This document shows, piece by piece, positions 10,781-21,089 of a stretch of DNA of 48,792 nt (positions are counted from its first letter, which is position 1; each line of letters opens with the position of its first letter). Made by a program: the position numbers and the translations under genes. The DNA lies in assembly GCA_002105175.1 (NCBI GenBank), contig MCGE01000066.1:1-48792 (forward strand), given 5' to 3'. Source of the stretch: Absidia repens (lineage: Eukaryota; Mucoromycota; Mucoromycetes; Mucorales; Cunninghamellaceae). The notes beneath the pieces were generated by a model, which saw nothing but the letters and a program-made list of their open reading frames with translations, was not told where the DNA came from and made no database searches.

Positions 10781-11397
10781 AACATAGCTATAAGGATCTT
10801 GACAAAGATTTATCTTCATTATAGGGGAGCATGGAAAGGCGACTCCCGAATCTCAATCAAGTTGTGTCAATGACGAAGTTTGGAAGTTGGATTAACGAAG
10901 CTTGGAATCAGCAAGTGTGTCCAGCAAGGAAAGAAAGCGGCAACATGGATGGCACCACCTTGGACGAATGGGCTCGCGAAATGACATGATTATTCGAAAA
11001 ACTCGCAATGGGATCGTACTTGAATATGGTGCTGCGGAAGATGCTGCTAGTTATGACGGAACTTTGGGCAAGAAAAGAATGCATGAGGCGGAACTGAAGC
11101 TGCCTAAAACGCTCAAGGATATGATGATGAAGCTTTGTGACGACTGTAATTGGGATGCTGCTATCATTAGAAACATGGAAGTCATCGGTTATTGCCATAG
11201 TGGTAAGTATAAATTTAATTAAAAATGAACAAAGAAAAAAAAAAATCTAATTGTTTACTTTTATAGGAACCGTTGCTGAGTTTATGGTGCTGGACAACCC
11301 TTCAGGATATATCTGCCGGCTTTTGCGAACCAATTATTATCAAGTCCCCGACACCATCGCTGAAATCTCAAAGTTGCTCGATCGATTACGTCCATGA
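9378..11397 (+). pseudogene. Seven-exon gene of a repeated family with a D...E-Y-G motif, broken
   Basis: Exons inferred at 9378-9617, 9708-10163, 10228-10381, 10441-10537, 10607-10736, 10825-11202 and 11267-11397. All have GT-AG introns and mostly matching phases. Exon 2 holds a polyglutamine tract of ~17 CAA codons (9849-9890). Later exons carry K-L-D-S-S-N-R-Y-V-E-D-V, an acidic D-L-D-D-D-E-V-R-D-L-F, and G-S-R-N-D-M-I-I-R...V-L-E-Y-G-A-A-E, then K-L-P-K-T-L-K-D-M and V-I-G-Y-C-H-S-G. Breaks: a frame change after the polyQ near 9940, TGA at 10090-10092, and a frame change plus TAA near 10893. From memory, proteins of this shape are abundant in Mucorales; function is unknown. D...E with G in place of Lys could be a degenerate PD-(D/E)XK site (inference). 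A decayed sister exon lies at 7430. The breaks could partly be sequence error. Confidence 0.6.
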
Positions 11398-11686
11398 ACA
11401 AGCTTTCTTTAGATTTGGATTCTACAGCACTGAGAGCACGTAAAAGAAAGGCGCCAAAAAGTCTTGCCGACACCTTGGATACATCGCCTCGTCCCACCGC
11501 CACATACCAGAGAAGGAAAAGAACCCTTATTTATATGATTAGTTTATCCTTATGTACTCTCCCTCTCATTCTAACATTCATTACTCCCTTTTTAGTCAAT
11601 TCATACCTACCCCATTATCTCCCCCCCTTTTTTTTAACATGTATATAATAAAGCTTTTAAGTTGAATCAGTCATTACCTTCTTTCT

Positions 11687-11727
<41 letters not shown>

Positions 11728-12015
11728 GCGTACTGTACTGTATATGAAATTAATGCATGCCATTCGATACGAACTCAATTTTTTCTTTTTACGACTCCAG
11801 ATGAACCAAGTTGTGATTACTCTCCTATCATCTAAGCGGTCGATATCAGTTATTTTTTTTTCTTTTTGGCGTAGATCCTCATGTATCCATTCTATCTATA
11901 AATGCCATCGCACGTTTTTATTCTCTATATTACGTCAAGGCATGATTTGCTCGGCCATGAATAATTGGTTTCTTTAAACCAATAGAATTTCACTGAAATG
12001 GAACGATCCCTTTAA
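11398..12015. other. 3' flank of the broken gene, with a ~37-base T-run
   Basis: AATAAA polyadenylation-like signals near 11648, a T-run at about 11690-11726, then featureless AT-rich sequence. Confidence 0.5.
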
Positions 12016-12203
12016 ACTTCAACCTTTAACCTTTAATCTTTAACCTCTAACATTAAAGCTTTCACCGTTAACCTGACCTTCAACCTTTAACCTTTAACCT
12101 CTAACATTAAAGCTTTGACCTTTAACCTGACCTTCAACCTATAACCTCTAACATTGAACCTTTAACCTTTAACCTTTAACCTTTAACCTTTAACCTTTAA
12201 TAG
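12016..12203 (+). repeat. Minisatellite of CCTTTAA heptamers with higher-order structure
   Basis: Built from CCTTTAA and its one-base variants (CCTTCAA, CCTCTAA, CCTATAA). Blocks of several heptamers alternate with an ACATTAAAGCTTT spacer, giving ~57-base super-units (about 2.5 copies), and end in six consecutive perfect units (12158-12200). It abuts a solo LTR at 12205. Confidence 0.9.
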
Positions 12204-12204
12204 A

Positions 12205-12554
12205 TGTCACATTTGTCATTTGTCATCATCCATACATATCACTACATGGCTACCAATCGCGTCCCAACAATTGTACCTTGTCACTTACTAGCATATCCTT
12301 ACACTGACTATGATTCACTTGGTCTACAATCAATATCAAAAGGTTAATGATCTATCTATTCCATAATACACTATTTTATTCCCGCATGTCGAACTCCACC
12401 AATAATCCATTACCATCTACAATCATCTACCATCATAGAAATTTATTATTCCAACATCCACTTCCCCTACTTTTACTACATAAAAATCCACTGTCATTTT
12501 ATTCAATAAAAAACGATATCTGTTATATCACTTATTTTTTATCAACTATTTACA
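12205..12554 (+). repeat. Solo LTR, family A (diverged)
   Basis: About 350 bases collinear with the 360-bp LTRs at 34584 and 40006, including the ACTATTTTATTCCC and ATTTATTATTCCAACATCC blocks. Starts TGTCACATTTG and ends ATTTACA. No target-site duplication is recognisable, so it is old or rearranged. Confidence 0.8.
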
Positions 12555-13631
12555 GTTGTCAATGTTTGTTTTTTGGTCTATTTTCTTTTTTACTTTCAAA
12601 AAAAAAGTCCGCTCACATACGCCCTTCAACTTCACATATACGAAGAAAAAGGTATACTTCCCCCATACAGTACAATATCCTCCAGCCACTTACACATAGA
12701 AACCCTTACTCACTCACGCTATAAAAAAGACTATGCCACCCCACCAAAAAAAAGTCACTTGAAGTCGCCCACAAGAAAAAGTCTCTCACTTACCCTCAAA
12801 GAAAAGTATTACTCGAACCTCCACGCTGGATCAAAAGGTCAATAAATCTTTTTTTTTTTTTTTTTTTTGGCGAGGGACTTCTAGTGAATTGAAAGGAATG
12901 CGGGTAGTGAAGCATCTATTTTTCTTTTTATGCATACTCCTTCACACATCACCAAAAGTGTTCTTGTTTTATCATTTTTTCCAATCCACGCACCTTCCAC
13001 CAAGTAACAGGTACAAGCGTCTCAAACATCCTATCCGGCATTCAAGCCCACACACACCTTCTCATTGCCACAATTTAAACCACTAATTGGTTTGGCCACA
13101 AGTTACGACCCTTCTTTTTTTTTTTTTTTTTTTTTTTTTACTATATATTGCCAATCAATAAAGGCTGTGTGCACCTATGCGTTGGCCGTCTGGAGCACGC
13201 ACACACACTCTCTGCTTGCCTCACTCACAGACAGTAGAGAAAATAAATCCAATTGAAGATCTAACCATACACTAGAATCAAAAAAATCTACCCTCTATAT
13301 AATCGCGCCATATCATTAAAAATCTTCAATTCTATCTCACAGAACCTAAAAACCGTTATATAAAAAGTACGTACATTGTACGTAAATTTCTTTTTTTATT
13401 TGTTTGAAAAAACGTGCCATTCTGTAAACTGTACTAGTAAATCTATATACTATCTCTCTCGAATACCACACGACTTTTTCGGGTTTGAAACACCGCACAG
13501 GCACAGGTTATTTCTCCACTTTATTTTTTTTTTTTTTTTTTTACTCTTTCTTTTCTCCCCCCCTTTTTTTTTTCTGCTTTCCCTTTCTCAAGGATTTACC
13601 TTTTTCATTTGCTGATCATCGCAATTGACCA
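12555..13631. other. AT-rich region upstream of the LINE
   Basis: Has T-runs near 12849-12866 and 13114-13139. It becomes pyrimidine-rich just before the LINE ORF1 start and may include the LINE 5' UTR, but no boundary is visible. No gene recognised. Confidence 0.4.
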
Positions 13632-14882
13632 TTGTCTGAGATGATTGCCACCACTAGTCCCGCTATACCGGACAACCCCACACCCTCCCCACAACGCGAA
13701 AAAGCTACTTTTTCTCAACTATTCACCCTCCACCAACCCACCCTCACCTGTCAAAAATGCCAGCACAACGGTACCATTATCGTTGATCCCGCTACTGCTC
13801 CCCGTCGTGAACGATACATATGCACTCAGTGCAAGGCACTACAAACCGCACGACAAGTCAATGTCCAACTCACCAAGCAACAAAAACAGCAACAGCAACA
13901 ACAAGGGCAGAATGCCCAACAGCCCACTCCTCCCCCTCCCCAAACATCCATGCCGCCCCCCTCCTCAACCATCACCCATCCCCCTACCCAAGAGGACATG
14001 GAGCTTAGCCCCCTCCATGAAGCACTCGAACAATTTGAACACCATCCCGCCCTCCCCGAGTACATGAAACTCATCATGTCGCAACTCACGACTATGAACA
14101 GCACCATTATCAAACTACAGGAACAACTCCATGATCGTGACACCATCATCGAACAACTTCAGCAGTCACTCGCCACCCTCATGTCACCTCCCCAGCCCCA
14201 ACCCCTCCACCTCAACCTCTTACCCCTCAGCCACCCCAACCAAACACCGATCCCAGCAACCCTTGGTCCAACAAAACTCAGGTCCACCATTTGCGACAAC
14301 AGCTCTCCTCCCCATCGCTCTCTCGGGCCCATCAAAAGACCCAAGCAGTAGCACGAACATTCTTTCCCGTCTCCCCCACACGTGGTTTTACATACATCTA
14401 CCTGAACACCAACAAACGCCTCCCCACCAAGGAGCTCCGACGCAAGTTCCGCCGACTTGACATCAACACCAACCGCCTTCTCGATATCCATTATCCCACC
14501 AGGAATGTGATCGCCACCCTCATCCACAACGACTTCGAACAGGAATTTCTCCACCAACTTTCCACATTTGGAATCACCCCCATCGAAGACTTCGATCCCC
14601 TCGATCCAAAGCACATCCAAAACCCCGACTTCAATGACGACTCCACCAGCCAATTTGAAAAGGAACAATTTGCATTCAAGACCGTTAACCAACGTATGAC
14701 CCGCACCTGTACGATATGCCGTCAGTGAATACTTTATTCAAGAAGGATGGATCGACGAAGTAGAACGAAACATCGTCCTGAATGACCTTGCCCCACATGA
14801 GACTACGGACCACACCACCTCTGACGCGGACTTCCTCCGTGCCGACACTACCACCAGCACACCCAACCCCACCCAACAATAA
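13632..14882 (+). pseudogene. LINE ORF1 (zinc-binding, coiled-coil RNA-binding protein), frameshifted
   Basis: Starts at ATG 13632 (Met-Ser-Glu-Met). A C-x2-C...C-x2-C zinc-ribbon-like element lies at residues ~36-66 (C-Q-K-C ... C-T-Q-C). A Gln/Pro-rich segment follows, then a coiled coil around residues ~145-180 (M-S-Q-L-T-T-M-N-S-T-I-I-K-L-Q-E-Q-L). The first frame stops at 14349-14351; coding potential continues in the next frame to 14728, and then a third frame to TAA at 14880-14882. ORF1 proteins of this kind coat LINE RNA. ORF2 starts five bases after this stop, which suggests coupled translation. Two or three single-base frame changes are needed for one protein. Confidence 0.75.
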
Positions 14883-14887
14883 TACCA

Positions 14888-17582
14888 ATGATTAGTACAA
14901 CCACTACGTTATCATTACTCAACATCAACGGCACCAACAAATCTGCAATCGCACCCCTCCTCGTCCATACACAACACACCGATCTCCTCCTGCTCACAGA
15001 GACATGGCTTATCTCCCCAAATAAACTCGATACCACATGGTTACAACTCCACACCTATGGCTTCAAATCCCACCCACACGCATACGTCGGAAAAATGGGC
15101 ATCTCTCTCCTCATCAACCCCTCCTACCCCCATCCCATCCATCACCTTCCCCACAGTCTCCCCCCTGAATATCGGCAATACGTCCTCTCCTTCATCACCA
15201 ATCACACCCTCATCCATTGCTTATATCTACCACCATCACTCGATGACACTATCGCTCTCACTATCATTAGTTCATTGCCATTACATCACCCACACAGCAC
15301 AAACACCATTATCTGCGGAGATGTCAATGCACGGCTACGTGATACATTAGGCGATCACCGCACCACACCACGAGGAAAATTACTTGAAGAGTGGACTCAC
15401 AACAACGACATCATCATCTGGAATTCCCTCCTCACCAAAGGTCAGTATACACTAATCAAATACCAAGGCAGTAGTATTGTAGATTGGATTATGTCAACAC
15501 GCCCCTTCACCGCCATGCCATCCATGAACATCCGGGACGACCTTTCCTTAGGTTCAGACCACAAGCTCATCCACTTCACCTTTACCACCCCCCACCACCT
15601 CCTCCCCCCAAACCACAACATCAACGGTTGCTTTGGAAACTCGACCGACTGCATCAACAACGATACTACGACCACTACGTCACCACATTCCTTCTTGAGT
15701 CCCAACAACTACTGGAAGAACTCACCATCCGTGACGACACTTACACAACCCCCGCCGACCTCCAGATAGACCAGCAAATCATCGACGATCTCAACGACGA
15801 TCTCAACAACGCTATCCATCATTCCCTCGATACGACGATCGGCAGACGTACACCCACCGAAAAACCATCGACGTTCTGGACAGTGGAAATGGACGAAGCA
15901 GTACAACAACGGAATATTTTTATCAGAAATGGCGCAAATCCATTGGCATCAACAAACTCGAATGGTGGATTGAACACCAACGTGCCCGGGCACTCCTCAG
16001 ACGCCTGATCAACAAACGGAAACGACAGCTATGGCGACAATTCTGCGATTCAATGAATAGTCTGGATTTCAGCAAAGTAGCAGCAAAGATCAAACGCATC
16101 AAGACCAGCAGGACCATACACCCCACCTTCACCCATCCCTTAGGACCACAACACGCTGTCAACCAACTTGCCAACCACTTTCAGCAAATCTATTCCGGCC
16201 ACCTCCTCGACCCCTCCACACGTCCTCCCCCATCCCCATCGCCCTCCCACCTGACTCCCCACCCCCTTTCTCCACCTCAGATATCACCTTTGCTATCAAA
16301 CAACTGGCACGGAAAAAGGCACCCGGTATCGATTCCATCATCAGCGAAGTACTCCAACCCATCAACGAACAGCTCTCTCTCCTCCTCCTTCCCTTTTTCA
16401 ACCTTTGCTGGAAAACCGGTCTCACACCCCACCTGTGGCGCACTGCCCAAGTCATCCCCCTCCACAAAAAAGGCGACCCGACCGACCCTGCCAACTTTCG
16501 TCCTATCAGTCTGACATCTATTTTCCGCAAGATTCTCGAGAAATGCCTTGCAGCGCCCCTCCGTGATTGCACACCGGCTTTTGATATTGCCCAAGGTGGC
16601 TTCCGTCCTCAACGTAGTACCCTTGATCAAGTGCTTTGTCTCACCGAACTCTGTCGTCTCCACCGTCTTCGCCACAAACAATCACCTGTCCTTGCGTTCC
16701 TGGATATCAAATCAGCTTATGATACCGTCGACCGCCAAATTATCTGGAATGCACTCGCCCCAACCACCCTCCTTCCCTCCTTCGTCTTCTACAACATCTC
16801 TTCGATCATGTCCACATTGAATTCCTTCTACAAAATCATCAATCACCCCAATTCTCTCCAGTCACAGGTGTCCTCCAAGGCTCAATCCTCTCCCCATTCC
16901 TTTACTCCATATACATCAACTCCCTTCCCTCTCTTTTGCGACTTCACCCATATCACCACCCAGCCACATCCATCACTAACGTCACCTCTTCAATCAACTG
17001 CCTCCTCTACGCGGACGACGTTGCCCTGATCGGAACTCCCTCATCCATCCAACCTTTACTCCAACAGTGCGCCGACCATAGTCACCTCCTCGGCTACCGC
17101 TGGAACCCGACCAAATGTGTCATCCTCGACCCCCACCCACCACCAATCACCCCATACAGCTTATATGGAACACCACTACCTCTCCAAGACACCTTCCAAT
17201 ATTTAGGCATCCCAATCAACAAGGGCGGGTCATGGACCCCAAACAATTGATCAACCATAACACCAAAAAAGCCATCACTGCGATGAATATCCTCTCGACA
17301 TTCGGGGTCAACAGATCCGGTTTCAACCGCCTGTTGGCAACGAGAATCTACCAACAATTCATCCGCCCCATGATGGAATACGGCCTCGCCATTACTACCA
17401 CCACACAACAATCACTCAACAAACTCGAATCCACCCAATCCACCTGCCTTCGCCGAATTTATGGAGCCCATAACAGATCTTCCACCCGAATCATGCGCCA
17501 TCTCACCAACACACCCTCCATGATCGAACGCCTCCACAGCCAACAACTCAAGTATGTCCATCGCATGTTATATCAGCCCTGA
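14888..17582 (+). pseudogene. LINE ORF2 (endonuclease-reverse transcriptase), frameshifted
   Basis: Met at 14888 begins an apurinic-type endonuclease (EEP fold) domain. L-L-L-L-T-E-T-W is at residues ~34-41, I-C-G-D-V-N-A-R around 141-148, and G-S-D-H-K-L-I-H-F near 225. The reverse transcriptase domain follows in shifted frames from about 16280: K-K-A-P-G-I-D-S, then F-R-P-I-S-L-T-S, then A-F-L-D-I-K-S-A-Y-D, and the catalytic Y-A-D-D-V box at 17008-17022. The C-terminal part (R-I-Y-Q-Q-F-I-R-P-M-M-E-Y-G, then C-L-R-R-I-Y-G-A) is typical of LINE RTs lacking RNase H. Coding shifts frame around 15600, 15960, 16270, 16870 and 17225. Most steps are in the direction of one missing base. Confidence 0.8.
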
Positions 17583-17625
17583 TGACACCCTTGTTTCCAC
17601 CATGACCACCCTGATGGCAAGGATT

Positions 17626-18195
17626 TGGATATTGAACAACAATCAGAAGGCTACTGACCGCGTCCTTTATTCATCCCCTTATGCAGGCATTGTTTTCTCT
17701 CGACACTGCAAACCATGTGGCTCATTGGTAAGGAAACAAAACAAAAGATCAACAGCTACAATTGTGACTAATATTATCATGTTATACTAGTGCAAATATA
17801 GCACCAACGGATATTGAAGATACAAACAAACGACCCGATTATGTTGTCAATATATGTGAACATTATCGTTATGCTTATACCACCTGCTACGGCGAAATCA
17901 AAAATGGCGCGGCAACGAATATGAATCAGATTTTGGACTTTTATAGGCTGTGTCTATTTACAAAAGGGGGCACTGAAGGGCACAATCTTGACAAAGTGTT
18001 GTGTTTTCAAACTGTTGGTAAGGATGGGGCTCAAAAAAAAAAAAAAAAAAAAAAAAGGAAATAGACCATATACATAGCTAATGTTTTTTGGTTATTATAG
18101 GCGTGAAATTCTACGTAATGATTTGTCCTTGCTCAACAATTAAAACCATTATCGAACTGGACACGATCACCACCCCTGGTATACAAAAGGATTAA
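17626..18195 (+). pseudogene. 3' half of a multi-exon gene with PD-(D/E)XK-like signature (D...GEIK)
   Basis: Three exons are visible: ~17626-17727 (ending R-H-C-K-P-C-G-S-L), 17791-18014 and 18102-18195 (stop TAA). Introns are GT-AG; the second carries a 24-base A-run (18033-18056). The middle exon reads R-P-D-Y-V-V-N-I, then eight residues later T-T-C-Y-G-E-I-K, then D-F-Y-R-L and V-L-C-F-Q-T-V-G. The Asp and Glu-x-Lys spaced by 18 residues fit the PD-(D/E)XK nuclease fold; the fold assignment is inference. I recall this as a widespread uncharacterised family in Mucorales. The 5' half is replaced by the LINE. The first intron junction is out of phase by one base. A second copy lies reversed at 29026-30496. 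Confidence 0.6.
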
Positions 18196-18595
18196 TTGAA
18201 CTTTACATCAATACTGGACCCACTTTTATCTGTTGCAACATTCCACCGCTCACTCAAGCCTATTTCTAAAACCAACAAACCAGTAACCTCACCAACTCTG
18301 CCATTTGAATTCTTACAGACTACCAAGACAACTCTCCCCAGAAAACGCAAGTCGTCCTTGGGTTCATTAGCATGATTATGATTCACATCTCCATATCCTC
18401 CATTAGTATTTTTTTTCTTAGCTGAACATTTTTTTATTTTCATACTTAGTCATATACCTTTGATTATGATTGTTATTTGTTTGATTATTTTACAATTCAC
18501 AAAAAATAAAGTCTTCTTTCAATCATCGCTTGCGTCTTGTGTGTATGTGTATGTATGTGTGTGTATGTAAAGAAAAGGAACCAGTCGGTTATGAC

Positions 18596-18631
<36 letters not shown>

Positions 18632-18752
18632 TGAACGAGTACTATGATGTAGATCTGAAACTTACCCGGGACTCTCGGTGCAGATGACCTTCTTGTTTGA
18701 TTGTTCGCTATACCGAACTTTTTTAAAACCTTGAGTCATTTTGGTTGTTTAA
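18196..18752. other. 3' flank of the D...GEIK gene copy
   Basis: Positions 18200 to ~18295 are conserved in the second copy (29031-29135), so the duplicated unit includes downstream sequence. Further on are AATAAA near 18506, a short GT/GTAT repeat (18538-18568) and an A-run of about 30 (18598-18626). Confidence 0.6.
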
Positions 18753-19058
18753 TGTCGTATTTGTGACTTGTCACTAATCATTTCTCACACTATTACACTT
18801 GTCATTCCTATACAAGTATAATACACAGCCTCGAGTATCCACTACTTAGGCATATGTATTCATATCTACAGATAACCAACTTCCCATAGCCTCAAATTAC
18901 CATTCTTCGATCGCATCCACAGTCCCAAATAAGCAGAGCCTTCCTTTTCTCCATTTTATTATAAAAAAACCCTTCCTCATTTTATTCAATAAAAACCATA
19001 TCTGTTATACCACTTATTTAATAACGTCTTCCTATTTTCTATGAAATACAGTATTACA
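18753..19058 (+). repeat. Diverged solo LTR sharing the family A/B tip
   Basis: Starts TGTCGTATTTGTGAC and ends AGTATTACA. It keeps the TTATTATAAA block and the AATAAAAACCATATCTGTTATA block of family A near its 3' end, but the middle differs. No target-site duplication is visible. Confidence 0.6.
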
Positions 19059-19296
19059 TTTGGTTTACCGATTTTTTTTAATGCCGCTTTTTTTTTTTTT
19101 TTTTTTTTTTTTTTTGATTGTTTGCTATATCGAATTTTTTCTAAACCCGGAATCCTTTTTTTTTTTTTTTTACGGATGTCATGGTATGACTGGATTTGAT
19201 TTGGTTTAGTCAAATGCACATCCCTTATGTAGAAACAACAATGAACTTGATATATATATATAAGTAGTTTATTAATTAAAGAAAACAGGTATAATG
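19059..19296. other. AT-rich spacer with two T-runs
   Basis: T-runs at about 19088-19115 and 19157-19171 and a TA microsatellite at 19250-19261. No gene. Confidence 0.5.
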
Positions 19297-19797
19297 TTAT
19301 AGAAATTCGATATACTTACCTAATTGAGCTAACAAATCGAGACAAGCTCTAATATATATAACCTTGACGGCATCTAGGTTGACTATATCCGATGATATGA
19401 TGCTGATGTCTCCTAATCTATGAACACGGGTTGAAGCCACGTATAACAAGCCCGGAGTGAAAAAATCTGAGAAGACTAATGCTATCCTCCACAATGTCAA
19501 GTCTTGTACATTGTGAATTGTGAGTGTCCGCCCTAAAGTGAGAGGAAACTGTGTCCGAGTAACTGGACAGTGTGACCTGGCGGGTAATCTTTTTGCAGGT
19601 AAGCAGCACCTCTTTTTTTTTTTTTTTTTACTTACCATATTTTGATGATATTTTAGCTTATCCAAACCTGCCACTGAAGACTGACAAGTCTCGTCTCCTA
19701 CGTGAAACCTGACATGGGAGCAGGCTAATCCAGTTGGCAATGATATGTGACACGGTTGCAATTTTCTTCTTCGATCGTTTAAACCTGAATCAAGCAC
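19297..19797 (-). pseudogene. PIF1-type DNA helicase C-terminal fragment, degenerate motifs
   Basis: The minus strand from ~19570 reads R-T-Q-F-P-L-T-L-G-R-T-L-T-I-H-N-V-Q-D-L-T-L, then F-F-T-P-G-L-L-Y-V-A-S-T-R-V. This aligns with the end of PIF1-family helicases (Q-F-P-L...T-I-H-K-x-Q-G-x-T-L...Y-V-A-L-S-R-V), where these residues belong to the last helicase motifs. Here the motif Lys is Asn, the Gly is Asp, and L-S-R is S-T-R, so helicase activity is unlikely. An upstream part (~19660-19797) joins either by read-through of an A-run or by an intron beginning GTAAGT at ~19639. The ATP-binding motifs are absent. It could derive from a host PIF1 or a captured copy. Confidence 0.6.
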
Positions 19798-19861
19798 TGG
19801 ACCTTGTGAGTACCATATACTTTTTTTTTTTTTTTTTTTTTTGCTAACTCAACGTTTTTAT

Positions 19862-20333
19862 AGCTGAATCGTCCACATTGGGCACAATTTCTTGTGAGCA
19901 TCCGGGATACGTCAACCTTGATCTCTTTTTGCGATTCATCAACTTTGTAGAAAACATGGTATTTATTATTGCGCCTGATACACCAACTTTGATAGCCTGT
20001 GGATACTTTTAGTTTTTTTCTTTTTAACGGGCTTTGTGGAGGTGCGGACTGGGATACGTTCAAAGGTGTATGCCCAGTGGGATCTCCAAATGGAGTGGAG
20101 AATGGAACCCAGTAGTTGTAGCCATTGGGTATTATTAACCAAATGAGGGTACGGGGATGGACGAAGGAAAAGAAGAGAGTACCATATGCTGTCTGGAGAG
20201 AAATTGAGGGCGGGAAAATAATGATGCCAAAGGGATTGCCAAACAAGATAGCTGGGAGAGCATTTGAGAGCGAGGTGTTTAGTGGTTTGGTATATTGAAG
20301 GACAATGGGGGCAGCAAGGAGAGGGGAAGTCAT
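19862..20333 (-). CDS. Hypothetical protein exon, unassigned
   Basis: Open from ATG 20331-20333 for ~157 residues. The first part is hydrophobic and aromatic, with P-N-G-Y-N-Y-W-V-P-F-S-T-P-F-G near the middle. A basic stretch (L-K-R-K-K-L-K-V) follows, and the end has C-A-Q-C-G-R-F-S-Y before a possible donor (GTTGAG) and an A-run. It may splice to the PIF1-like exon below it (19797), but phase could not be confirmed. No family recognised; it could be a fragment. Confidence 0.35.
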
Positions 20334-20392
20334 TGGGGATAAAATAGTGTAGGCGAGTGAGAGCTGGCCATTTGTCTAAAATCAGTCGGTAC

Positions 20393-20710
20393 TGTCGTAT
20401 TTGTCATTTGCCATCATCCACACATATCATTCGTCCATTATGACCCAACAATTGTACCTTGTCACTCTCAGGCATAACCTCACATTGGATATGTTTCACT
20501 TGGTCTACAATCAATATCAAAGATTAATCATGTATCTATTCCATAATACACTAGTTTATTCCCTCATCTCGAACTCTACCAATAATCCATTATCATCTAC
20601 AATCATCTATCATCATAAAAATTTATTATTCCAACATCCGTTTCCCCAAATTTTTACTATAAACACCCACTGTCATTTTATTCAATAAAAACCATATCTG
20701 TTATATCTGT
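20393..20710 (+). repeat. Truncated LTR, family A
   Basis: Starts TGTCGTATTTGTCATTTG and follows the family A LTR closely up to CATATCTGTTATATC, then loses the last ~45 bases. Confidence 0.85.
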
Positions 20711-21089
20711 TGTAGTTTAGGTTTTTTGTAAAGTAAAATAAAAAAATAAAAAATAAGATGAGAATGTTGATAACCTTTATTTGATATAAATCAAGCATCT
20801 TTTTATAATGATGTGATTATGGTATGAAACAGTATAACTACTACTACGGTTTGATATAATAAATGGGTTTCTTTTTCAAACACATGAAAAAATGAAATCA
20901 AATCATGACACCCATATATGATCTGAGCCCTTGCATTGTAGCGCTGTATTTAAATTTATTTTTATTTCATTTACATTGTGCATGATTTACATCAATGTCA
21001 CACTTTATTTTATTTCATTGCTACATTCATATGCAAAATACAACAATATCACTTACAGTATTCTTTATAACGTCTTCTTATCCTAGCAA

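Larger units (their letters stand above)
13632..17625 (+). mobile_element. Non-LTR retrotransposon (LINE), two ORFs, frame-disrupted
   Basis: Tandem ORF1 and ORF2 on the plus strand. The coding strand is strikingly C-rich and G-poor compared with its flanks. No LTRs and no inverted repeats. The 3' end has no poly-A tail and runs directly into a fragment of the D...GEIK gene near 17600-17630, so the element is probably 3'-truncated or its tail was lost; limits are approximate. No flanking target-site duplication was identified. Confidence 0.85.

Noticed and set aside
4814..12203. CRISPR-like arrays from the short tandem repeats
   Set aside because: Units are 7 bases with no unique spacers, and the genome is eukaryotic.
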